The notes under the pieces: model-generated
Database searches by the model: none
The model's input: the letters and a program-made list of their open reading frames with translations, nothing else
Told to the model about the DNA's origin: nothing
Translations under genes and position numbers: made by a program
Part shown: positions 11,875 through 23,600 of the stretch, piece after piece
How the letters are laid out: every line of letters starts with the position of its first letter
How positions within the stretch are numbered: position 1 is the stretch's first letter
NCBI RefSeq assembly: GCF_000524195.1
Contig: NW_020170394.1
Coordinates: 1,019,845 to 1,083,844, forward strand
DNA from: Echinococcus granulosus
Taxonomy: Eukaryota > Platyhelminthes > Cestoda > Cyclophyllidea > Taeniidae
Direction of reading: 5' to 3'
Length of the DNA: 64,000 bases

Positions 11875-13012
11875 GAAACACTCAGTACAATGAATCATGA
11901 ATATTTACGTACACCTGACTTAACGTTCATTTTCAACGCTTTCGCATCGCTTTTCTTCATTTTCACATTTTGATGCCTCTAACTGTAACGTTTTGAGAGT
12001 GCTTCATGTAGTCTAGTCACAATGGCGCAGTTCGTTGCAAAATGTTGGAACTACTATTTTACTTTTTAGATATTCGTAAATGCGGGTTGTACAATAGAAA
12101 CACCAAATTATATTTTGTAGGGTATTTGCAGCGCCCGTCTTCCCTAATGCAGCAAAATATGGAGAAAGATTCATTGCTAAGGTATGTATGTATACAGATC
12201 GCTCTCCATAGGAACATTTAATCTAAGAGCAAAGCCGTTTAACACAAATAAAATCTGAGATGGCCCCATAGAGCCAGTATTTCACACCTATTTTCACCTG
12301 CCTCCTTGTTCTCGTTTTAGTGCGTCGTAGCTACCTACTTGGGTTCCATTTGGCTAGTAGAGGCGTAGTGACGGTATCATTTTTCCACGTAATTAAGACC
12401 TTCAGATGAGCCAACAGCTTTCGACATAGGACGAGGATACGATAATTTTGCATCTACGTCCCAATTTAACCCTCTGTCGGAACATTCGGCCACCCGCAGC
12501 GGCTACTCCCCCTCCGTGAAGTGGTTTAGCACCCGAACATAAAACCTTAAAATTTTATTCACTTTAACTAAGTCGACCTGTTCACATCACCAAAGCACCA
12601 CCTCGAAGATGCAATGGGTCGTGCCGCTATAGAAGAAGATCGATTACAGATATACAGAAAGGCTGAACGGTCGTAAACGTGAAAAACTTAAACGGTAAAA
12701 ACCTATAAATGCAACCATTTTATGACACAGTCATTAATATGTTGAAATGTAAATACACAAATGGATTTCGTAAGACTGGACACGTTGAGACCTTGTGCAA
12801 TAAGTTAATTGCTTACTTAAGCCTCGGTTTCGATAACAGGAAATTAAGGAACCCACCATTATACCTTATACGGACGGCTTGTGCTTGGGCCCATGTCAGT
12901 GGTCTCTAAGCGCATTTGTAGGTCGGCAGTACATATTCTACAAGAGTATCACATCTTATTTCGTACTCAGGGAGGTCTTGAGGCGTAACACTAGTGCAAA
13001 ATATGAAGTTAT
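11875..13012. other. Intergenic stretch
   Basis: Nothing convincing on either strand. An open frame at 12709-12909 has no splice sites or recognisable content. It borders the LTR element at 13013. Confidence 0.4.
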
Positions 13013-13201
13013 TTTAATACGATGATTGTTTAACTCTCGGTTTTGGTGAAGAGTCACTTTCGACTTGGTCATTGTGCCACGCCGGGTGGGCTGGCCTTCG
13101 GACCTTACCGGTAGTCCGAATACCTTCTGCAGGTCGAATATATGCATCCTGCCCGAGTGTTATGTCTTCTTTCATCTTCGGAAAATTGTCGGGGGGCTGC
13201 A
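13013..13201 (+). repeat. 5' LTR of the TRIM-like element
   Basis: Aligns along its whole length with 13937-14123 and with the copies at 36426-36627, 59583-59775 and 60716-60879. The start is worn (TTTAATACG against TGTAATACG in better copies). The end GGGGCTGCA corresponds to GGACGCTACA. Confidence 0.75.
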
Positions 13202-13205
13202 TTTC

Positions 13206-13224
13206 TGGCAACGGAATGCGAACC
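13206..13224 (+). other. Primer-binding site of the TRIM-like element
   Basis: TGGCAACGGAATGCGAACC begins four bases after the LTR. Its complement ends in CCA and contains a T-loop-like GGTTCGCAT, as expected for the 3' part of a tRNA. The tRNA species was not determined. Confidence 0.55.
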
Positions 13225-13916
13225 AGATCCTAAAGGATACATATCCTGATTTCCTCTAATAGGTGATAAACCTTATCGGGGTGGAAGAAGTACATGTGCT
13301 ACGGATGGGAGAATCGGCGATGACCCCAAACAGAAGGGCTAAAATTGACGTCTACCCTCTGCAGCTACCCTAGTCACGTGTTCTGCAGGAAAACTATTGG
13401 CAACTGAATCTACACTGGCCGTGAACCATTTAAATGGTTTTGTTACAGAGTTGCCCTACCGTACCTGCATAAAGTTGTTGGTAGAGTGAACTCGTGACAC
13501 CTTTTTTACTTCCCTACTAGCTGAATAGAGCCCGAATAGATATGACTGGGCACCCCCGACGTGGGAATAAGGTGGACAGGAGGAACAGACTCGAAACTCA
13601 ACCCCCACGGACCTGAGTTAAATCTCGGCCTCCCTTACACAAATCTTTTTTTAGGCAAGTGTTTCTACATCTCTATGGACAGGCATGATGGTTAGCACAT
13701 TTCTCCATTCCTAAATCCACTTTTCAAACCGAACGAAAGTACGGGTCTAGTTGAATTACCAAGGGGGATCAGTGACGTTGAGGTCAAGTATCTCCTCAGT
13801 TGCATGGGAATTTGATGACTAGCACGGCCAGCTCGCAGGTGTTTACTTACAGCACCGACTACGTTGTGATGGCTGACGCAGGAAGTTGATTGGGGGAAGC
13901 ACCGGGGACAATGCCC

Positions 13917-13933
13917 AAAAGAGGAGAGGGAGG
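13917..13933 (+). other. Polypurine tract of the TRIM-like element
   Basis: Seventeen purines in a row (AAAAGAGGAGAGGGAGG) end three bases before the TG that opens the 3' LTR. This is the normal place for the plus-strand primer. Confidence 0.65.
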
Positions 13934-13936
13934 CTA

Positions 13937-14123
13937 TGCAATACGTTGCTTTATTAATTCCCGATTTTGGTAGAGTCACTTTTGACTTGGCCATTGTACC
14001 ATGTCGGGTATGCTGGTCTTCTGGCCATGCCAGTACCCCTAATACTTTCTGCATGACAAGCATTTGCATTCTACCCGAGTGTTATATCTTCTTTCGTCTT
14101 CAAGGAAATCTCAGGGTCCTACA
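13937..14123 (+). repeat. 3' LTR of the TRIM-like element
   Basis: Starts TGCAATACG and ends CCTACA, keeping the TG...CA termini. It contains the shared core GTGTTATATCTTCTTTCGTC near its end. Confidence 0.75.
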
Positions 14124-14646
14124 CTGTGTTAAAGGGACTACACAAATAAATGTAATAGAACATATGTGATCACTTTTAGAATCACATATTTGAAAAATGC
14201 AACAGAGAGCTCCAACCGTAAAACCTAACATAACCAAAACAAATTACCCAAAGCTTTTGAAAGCATACAAGAATTTGAATCTGATAACGTAACTATTCCT
14301 ACTATGGAATCTGAGAACACATTCTCCTAATTTGTATATGCGAAAAGTCACAATGAGCCTTTAATTAAATACTGTGTATATTTAATATTTACTGTTCTCT
14401 CAATATGGTCAAATAGCACTTTTCCAAACGTCGGCAAATAACAAAAGTTTTAGTTGCATCACTAGATTACACTTTGTACGAACCACTTTCCTCTTCCTAC
14501 ATGTTGAAAGTAAAAGGATCCCTTATATTACTCTAAATATCAGTTGCTACCGTATCAGTTAAATGATCTCGTATACCATGTCCAAACCAACCATGCACTG
14601 ATTGGTGGTTCACAGTTTGTGCGCGAGCCCGCTTAGTTAATCAAAA
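14124..14646. other. Presumed promoter region of the RPRD-like gene
   Basis: AT-rich, non-coding on both strands, between the TRIM-like element and the first RPRD exon. No core promoter element could be singled out by eye. Confidence 0.3.
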
Positions 14647-17600
14647 ATGGACCAGAATGCTTGGGCCACTCATTGCATTGAGACAAGCTTGGCAAAGCTT
14701 ACATTGAGCACAAAGTGTATCAAGCAGTCAGCTTCATTTTTGCTTACAATGCCAGAACATGCGGATCTTATAGCGAAACTCTGGCTCCGATCTTTTAGAT
14801 CAGGTTGTTTTTGTCAATGTGATCCTACAAATGCATTGAATTGCCCTTGTCGGTTATTCTGGTGCCTTAGACATTAATTTTTCCTAAAATATCAAGTCTT
14901 TTTTTGGTTCTTAATGGTTTGTGTTGTGGGACGGCCACATCTTTTGACATCGTTACTTATTATTGAACAGTTTAGCTGATAATTGACATTTCGCCTGAGG
15001 TCTTCAAGGTATTTGTTGAGTGTCCTTTCCCAACTTAGTGCAATTAATGCCCAGATAAGTCGAGTAACGAAAATTTAATACAGTGTCATTACTCTATGTA
15101 CTAGTACAAGTTTGCATGCTCCTATTGTGAATCGAGTATGCATGTGTGTATTCTGTTGTTTATTTTTTGCCTTTTTTCTAATTTAGCCGTTGAGCCAGCT
15201 TCACAGCTTGCATTGCTTTATGTTCTCAATGAAATTATTCTGAAATGCGCAAGCTATGGAACCCCCGAAATCAAGAATTCATTTAAGGATCCCATTATCG
15301 ATGCAATGAAGGTACTTCGGTAAGATTAAATCCTTTATCGTCATTGCTTTTCTTTCAGTCCTGGACTGCTTATGCGGAAGGTCAAGAAGCTTTTGCTCAT
15401 GTGGTCGGAGCGAGGTCTCTTTGACCAACAGTTTAATAAACAAATATTACAAATAACAGGTTCGCTTACTATATTTCATATTTTCCAGACAACTTGGATA
15501 AGCATTCTGACCACAAGGCTAGCAACATGGAGACTGATGGACCTGCGGGCATTAAGGATTTCTCTGTGGGTTGTCAAAGAAGTGCATTTTCCCTATTTCA
15601 ATTACCCCGATCATATTTCCTTCCCATTCTTCAAATGTATATTATTTTAGTCAAATCACTATTTTTTTCAAATGTGGGGCTGGCGGATGTTTCATCCACC
15701 AAGTTTTATGTGATATTCTGATGTTATATTCTCAAAATATAGTTGCAGTACTGCATTGTTATCACAAAATTTACTTTTTATAGCCGGACAAACTTGTAAA
15801 CCAATTACAGGGATTCAAGCAAATGGACGAAACAATCAAGACCTTCTCTGAGTCGGATCTGATTCCCTCCTGCTTTCATCTTCCCGTTGAAACCATCCTT
15901 TATCGCATAAAGAGCAAGGAGGAGGGTCAGTCTTTCTCACAGCAGGTTAGGAAATCTCCTTTTTTCCTGACTTCCCACCTGCACTCTAGGTGAGCACATG
16001 TGCTGGCCAACTGCAAGATGCGCTAAATAACATGGCTAGAAAGCTTTCAGCGCAGGAGACATTAAGTGAAAATATCGACAAAGCGATACTTTTTTATTCA
16101 GCACAGGAGAAGGAAGCTGGTGTTGTTGTAAACGTAAGCAAATGGCATATTTTAGTCCAGATGCTTTTGTAAATTAATAAGAGGAATCGATGCTTATTTT
16201 GTCTGGTTTCGTTCTCATTTCTTTTTTTGCTACTGTTTAAACTAGTTGCCTCCACCACTGAGTGGCACTCACGTCGTCTCTGTTGCTATTATTATTGTTG
16301 CCTTATAAGATCGGCTCGCTCAGTTGATTAATAATAACAAATAGAATAAGTGCAATTTCCTCCTCTCATTGTTTTGCCACCCGACTTCGTGTTCTGCCCT
16401 CGTCGTGCGTGCATCCTAGTGCGACTTCGTTGTTGCTCGAGCCATAGTCTTGCAATTAACAGCACAACTCCCAGGACATTTGCCATATCTGATATTTATC
16501 GATGATTATCGATTTATCGATGATTATTGGATTCATATAACGACATTGAAATGTGTTAAGCATAGCGTGGCAGTCACCAGTCGTCCCCCATGTCGGTTTT
16601 CGGTGAACTGAAGGAACTTCTGGGCTATCATATCACGATCACCTACTACCATCAAATACGCTAAACTAGTTAGTTAATAGCAGTTACCCCGTCGCAGTTT
16701 TGAGACTTATTAATTTTGTTTACAGTTGCCGTTCGTGGTGGTTAAAATCCAATTGTGTTATGAGCTAACACGGCTTTTGTCACTATTTGGGTCATTACTG
16801 TAGTAATAGATTTTCGTGTTTCAATGCAGGCTTATAAATCTTATGAGCAGCAAGTGCGCAGCACCCTCCAGACAATTCTTGTTGGTGATTGCAATGGTAC
16901 TGATCAATCTCCGGTTGCTTTTGAAATGACTATTGAAGAGGACAATGCCAAGTCAATCACTGCCTCTTCACAACAGAATATTTCCAACCAGTCGACATGT
17001 TTCGAGGATCATGATGGGGCGGGCGACGGAGGCGTTTCGGACATGTCTGAGGATGAGGAAGATGAGGATAATCGTACTCCCTTAGTAATTCGAAGTCAAG
17101 ATGCAAATACGACAAGAGATGTCCGTGAACTACTCGTTGATCCTAAATCTCTGGCTCACTTTCCCTTCAGTGATGAAATAATAATTGATGATCAAGGTGA
17201 TGTGGACTATCGTCCAATGTTCAGCAAGATGCTTTCCTGGTAAGGAAGTTCGTGTTTACGCAAAACTTGGTGAAATTGTAACAAGTTCGCTTACTCCTTA
17301 CTTCGAATCTAGTCTCTCTTCTCGTCCACCTTGCAGCCTCGCTATAATTTTTTTAATCGAATTCCTTTTTTTTGTAGTAAGTGCTTAAATAAAAAGGAAA
17401 GGACTTCAGAGGAGTCCTCTGGTGGGATCTCATGCACTAATAAGGATGTTAAAGGCGCCGATGGGGCCGTCGAAAGTGTAAGCATATCTGGTGAAGACGT
17501 TGAAGTGGATGTAAAGAAGTCCTCTATGGCGGACGCTTTTTCTTTGACGGAGACGGGTGACTTTGATTACCGACAGCCAACTCTCGCACCCGGAGAAACG

Positions 17601-20600
17601 GAGAGGGACCGGCGAAACTCTGCTCCTGGTGATCCCTTCGGCTTGGGTAATCCAGTACCCAAAAATCAAGATGCAGACCTTCGTTTATTAATGCCGTCGG
17701 TAAATATGTGTGCATTTTTTAAGCTTATGTGGTAGTACTGTTTGTGTAGATTTTAACGTTTGGCCATACAAATTGTATGCCGTTTTTGTTTCATACGTTT
17801 CTTTCTTTTTCAATTGTTTTAGAATATTCACTATATCTCCATATCATCTCTATGCTTAGGTATCCGAATCTTCCCATTCCGTTGTTGATGCAGATTATCG
17901 ACAATTCTGTGTACCTTCTAACCTACAATTGCCATCGTCAGCAGTATCATCTTTTCCTTGGTTGAATAAGGGTGATAGTGATCTTCGTCAGAGTCAGACT
18001 GCTAGAGCCGTGGTCGCAGCATCGGCGCTAGCAAACGCAGTAGCTGTGCAATCCTTATTGCTCGCCTCTACGTCGGCGCTACCATCTCAACCCCTCTTTA
18101 CGCCTATCATGGCCACTCCAACTGCGTCAATGCTACCGCAGCATCAACCCTTTTCTACATCGGTCACAACTCCCATTCCTCTCTTCCGGCACCAACAAAA
18201 TCAGTCCAACGCAACAGTCTCTGCCTCATCTGTTTCGGTGTCCCAAAAAAACAAACAACCTCCACTTTTATTCCCAGTTTCTGATCTCCAACAAGCATAT
18301 CAACCAGAAACCACATCATCCGCGTCTGAGCATGTCAGCTTATCTGGTATTTCATCAGATCTTATTTCCACCTTGAAGAAAATTAATCTCCCCACTGTGT
18401 CTTCAATACCTGCTCGATCAACCACACAACCAGCCTCAAATGATGCAGCGATTCCCTCCAATCTCATTCCGGTATCGAACCAAGGCAGCAGACGGGGGGA
18501 TGGTAATACTAGCAAATTCGGAGTCACGGGTCCTCAAGACGAGGATCCTTTCACCATCATCTCTCGACTTACTGGACTCTCCAATCTTATTCACTCGTAA
18601 GTCATACATAACTGTTTCACCGATTGAAATGAGTTCACATTTCCTTTCATGCCTACATCTAGCTCATATTCCTTGAATTTTATCAACGTGCTAATATTAG
18701 CGTTTTGATGCGTTCTGAACCCCTGCATTGTATGCATCATATACCGTCAACATATTTGATCGTGCAGTCAATACTTATTAACATCACCTTTCATTCGTTA
18801 AATGATTTTAACATTTTATTGTCCTCACGTAAACTTCATTGCATTGTCTATATCAGACTAGGCTGTTAACGCCATTCATTATTCATTATTTCACCGTTCT
18901 GTTGGTAATAAAAAATGTGCTTCACTTAGCAGTTTAATTTTTAAATGGCAAGATTTCCCCATCTAGGACTGTCGGATAGAACTTACTTCTGATCAACATA
19001 TTTCCGTTTAAAACATTTCATGATATTTGATTGCCGAAAAGTAGTAATAATGGCGCTTAACCGAATAAACTATTTAATGCAATTATGGCGTTGTGCTCGT
19101 CAAAGCTTACTACTGTTATCTTGGGCGTTGTGCACCACAAAAGCTGTAACTGTGTACGTGTCTTGGTATCGCATCTAAATTAATCTACATGACTAGCCCT
19201 TTACGACCGTAGAATGGCTGTCAGGCTACCGACCGCATTAATTTGAGCTGTCAAAGGAACCTCGTAGACTTTCTGTGACTACATGCATTCGACGCGCTAG
19301 TACCCTTAACTTGCCGTACTTTCTCGATATTAGGCTGCCTTAGATTTCTAAAACTTCGCACCTCCCTAAGGTCATTTGCAGTTAGACATATTTATTCGCG
19401 CTTTTGCGTACACTTCACCTATCTTAACTATGGCTGCTCCAGTCACCGTTGCTGACATCAAAAGCTACTTGCTTTACTTTCTAATATTTAGGTACTTGTG
19501 CTGCTGCTTCCAGAAAGAGGAAGCACCGCAGCAAACTATATGTTGTCAAAGCATGTATTGAAGTAACCTAAATACATGTATTTTTGAATATTTTTTGCTG
19601 TTTTCTTGGAGATTTCGCATCAGTTCTAGAAGATATTCGGGTATTCGCCTCAAATACTTCTTAATTGGCACTTCGTTCAATAGCGCTGTCGATTGGAGGT
19701 TCGCAGTACTTATGCGCTTGTTTCATAATTGAGTTGAGAACATTGGAGTTGGTCTTAACTTAGTAAAGACACGTCCACGTATTACGACTATAAATACTCA
19801 TTTGTAGCCGTGTATTAGCTTCGACCTATGAGTGGTGTAGAAGGTGCGTTAAATGCCTTTGATACCGGTTATCCCCATTGCCTGCACTTTTTTCCTCAAT
19901 ATTACGAAATGTATCGTCCATTATATAATTGTACGGCAACGTCATATCTTTAAGAATTTTTCTTTAAAGCCATCTAGCTCTTTGCACGGCACCGGCTCAA
20001 TGGCTACATTAAATTCATATATTTACCCCTCGTAAGTCCTAAGCACAGGATAAAACTTGTTCACTTCTACGATTACTCGGTTTTTAAAGTGTCCTTTTCC
20101 TCCTTATCTCCACTCGAAATGGCCGCGGTCAGCATCTGTCATGTAACAGAAGGATGCGTCACTCGTCAACATTGTAATACTTTGATCGCTCCTACATTCT
20201 TTGGTAGAAATCATTTCCCAGCATTAAACAAAACAGGCTTCGATGTTGACATCGTGTATTTAACAAAATCAAATAAAAGGAACAGATTCGAAGATGTAAT
20301 TCAAAAAATTCCGGGACAGCACATTACTTGTTGAGATGGTTCATTGCCTCTGGCGCAGCAGCATAACTGCCTAAACAGTAGGAAATAAAGAAGATAATTC
20401 CTGAGATCATCAGTAGTAACTGCGGCCATTACTTTTGTGCCTCCAAAAGTGTGTGCATAACCATCTCCGTAACAGGTATATATGTGTTAGAAATCTGCGT
20501 GTGACCCCACCTTATTACGAAGTTATCACAAGCGAACTGCACCCATTTCTCTATGTGAGCGCACGCGTTTATCATTCCACGTCTATCATCTACAGCAAGA

Positions 20601-23600
20601 ATGGGTAACTAGATGGAATCCATTAAAATTCGTATTTACGCCATCATTTTTTAAAAAAAGAAGTGACGGCTATAATTACCCTTAGTTGTGTTTTTTGCAT
20701 TATTTGTCGTCGTGCTATCAAATACTGTAGAACTGCTACAGAAATGGGGGCATTTGGCTAGCTTGAATTGAGTACGAATCTATCGGAGTTTTTCCACTTT
20801 TAGCGTTAAACCAACGTCGGTGTGCACACCGAGCCGATCGATCAGTGAAGTAACCTCATCACCACCGCATCCTGAAAAGTCGTCCTTGTTGGAAATTCAG
20901 ACTCCGAATTACTCCGACAACTTGAGCGAAGAAGAGGTGGGAAATGGTGTAGCGAAGGCGACAAGTCCGGCTTCCTCTCCTCGTCCTCCCTCGCCTACGT
21001 TGGGTGCTGTCGTGAGGGGCGAAGATTTGGAGCAGAGTGAAGATGGCGGAGCTACGCCTACGCAAGATGAATCAGGAACTCCGAGTGATGGTAAAGTCAC
21101 CGTTTTGTACCACAAACTCTGCATTTTGGCAGGGTGCTCGCAGGACTGAGCTCCAAGTCTCATTTTTATTACTACCCAGCATGATGAAGCTCGTGTTTCC
21201 CTTAAATTGTGGTAAACCCTACAGATCTACTTGGAGTGTTGCACGTGAATTGCAGCAATATCTTTTCTTTCACCCGCCCTAGGTACCAATTGCTTTTCAT
21301 TCCCGCAAACCGGATTGGTTCCGAATGCTCTCACTCAAGCTAAATTTCCACCTCTTGTGTCACCCAAGTCCATGCACCCGCCACCTCTGCCAGGAACGTC
21401 GACCAATTTGCTTCTACCATTCCCACTGGTATGTGATTCTGTAATAGCCGATTGAAACTATCCTTCTGAGACTTAACTTTGTCTCATCAAACAGTCCGTC
21501 TTAAGACTCGGCCTACTTCGCTCTATTAGTGTTATGTTCACATTGGTAGCGTAAGAGGCCATGTTGAAGCAGATTTTATACACCATTCGGCGGTTTGGTC
21601 TTTGGAAGAAACGACCAGAATCGTCAAAGAAGAGCATGCCTTATAGTTCTACTTTCTGTTTGGGCAGTTCTGATTCCACAATCTTAAATGCCTGCCATCT
21701 GTTTACTAAGAGGGTATGCTGTTGGCTACAAGTGTGGTTTTTAATGTACAGTAGCCAGTACAACATCTAAACACATTTTCGCATTCGAATTTTTTTCAGG
21801 GAATGCCGCCATTCAATCCGATGGCCGTCGGACCGAGTCCACCTGTCCAACCGCCATGGCAGACGGTACTACCAACAAATTGCCCCAATTTTGGTGGGAA
21901 GCCTCTTCCACATCAAGCATTTTTTCCTGTTTTCCCTCCTATGGTAACCCAATCGCCATTCCCCAACCTTCCCACTAGTCAGAGTAGTAAGTAGGCGCGC
22001 ACCAGGAAAGCACTGTAGATACAAACAGTTCTTTTCTTTCTATTGTAATTTTAAGCAAAATTATTGCACATCCGTAATCCTATCGCCTCATACATTCCTG
22101 TAGTTTAAACACGCACTAGCTCCCAACTAGGGAAAAATCGCGGTACTTATTCTGAAGCCACTTATAATATTTCGCGTGGATAAATAGGTAGGTTATCGCC
22201 TTCGGAGCATTTAGGGAACCACAGTTTACCCAACCAATCACCTAATGGAAGGAACGCGCTTGGCAGAGAATAACAAACTTGATGCTCAGCCTGAAGTCGC
22301 TACACCGCAATCATTCAATAAAGCACCCGTCGGGCGGAAGGGGGGCACATATCTTTGAAACAATAGGCAGACCAGAAGTGGTCTTTCACTTCGTTCCATG
22401 GGCTCAAAGTATCAAGGAGATCGTTGGGTGAAAGCTCTTGAAAGGGTTCCACACCAGAACATTTCTAAAGATAAAAGTAGGGGATTAGTATGTTGCTTTA
22501 CCCATTTCGGACCGGCAAATTCGCCCGTAAATGTTGGGAACATTGAACAACTTGACTATTTGATGCTGCTGTAGTTCTAAAAAGGTCTCTAGTCTATCTA
22601 CCATGCCAGAAGTATTTTTACTAGTACCGAATACCCCAAAATATCGTGAAACTAATTAAAGCATCTCAACGGATGAAACATCAATTTTTGCTAAGAGGAA
22701 CCGGAAGTCAAACTTGCATTTAGGGCACCAGGATTGTACCACGCCACCGCAGCAACGTGACTGTTGGGAAGTTGATGCTCTTCAAACCTCCACTCGGTAT
22801 CCACCAACCCGGGATAGGTACATTTGGGAGCGCCTCCCGAAAGATCGAATTCTACTGTGGAAATATCTGTCCTTAAACCGGTACCAATATTCTTCACAAA
22901 AGCCTCTTTTAGGCACTAAAAGAATAAGTTATTTTCGTCCGTTCATGAAGTCTGCAGTTGAACATACCCAAAGCCTGAAGAAGTTGCGAATTCTTCCACC
23001 GTCTTCACAGCTTGTAGAGGTAAGTAAGTGCCATTCGGAGGGCGTGAAAAGGGATTTCATTTTCAGTAGAAATCCAGCAACCGATTCAGAGGCAGCTGAA
23101 ATAGAATGCACAATTTTGGGTGAAATTATTCCCCCGCGGCAGCAAGAGCGTTCAATTCGTTGAATTTTACCAATGTGGTTGTCATATGAGGAAACAGATT
23201 TAGTTCAGAAAGTAAATTTCAATCCACTTGCTTTGACTTGGGTAAGAGACGACTGTACTTTAAGCAAATTCGGTACGCATTTTTGAAGCGACCATGCCAA
23301 ATGACCTCCCGCTACTTGTAGCGTGATATCAAATTTGAAGCCCCGATGCATTTATGCTTCTTCGGAATCTCAACTCAACCAGAACTATTGAAGCCAGATG
23401 TTGTTTAATTGAAATCAAAATGACGCAAAGTTTAAACTTAAGAAGGTTTAATTGAATTCGGGGCTACGGATTTAATGGCATGATGTCGCATTGTCTATTT
23501 CTTTAAAACACTAAAAAAAATTTCAATATACTTATAATTTGCAGTGCCTACAGTTTAATATCTGCACGACAAGCGAAAGAACCGTCGAGGAAACTTACGT

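Larger units (their letters stand above)
13013..14123 (+). mobile_element. Miniature LTR retroelement (TRIM-like), non-coding
   Basis: Two diverged direct repeats of 189 and 187 bp bracket about 735 bp that has no protein frame. Four bases after the first repeat is a TGG-starting stretch that can pair with a tRNA 3' end. A 17-base all-purine tract sits three bases before the second repeat. This order, LTR then primer-binding site then polypurine tract then LTR, with no gag or pol, is the definition of a TRIM. Such elements are described in taeniid tapeworms (established). Whether this one is the same family cannot be told here. It depends on enzymes of another element. The two LTRs differ at many sites, so the copy is old. 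No clear target duplication was seen around it. Confidence 0.75.

Noticed and set aside
12709..12909. 66-codon plus-strand frame
   Set aside because: No splice sites, domain or neighbour context; length expected by chance.
22714..23163. 149-codon plus-strand frame
   Set aside because: Runs opposite two AASDHPPT exons and the intron between them; the minus strand carries the enzyme signatures.
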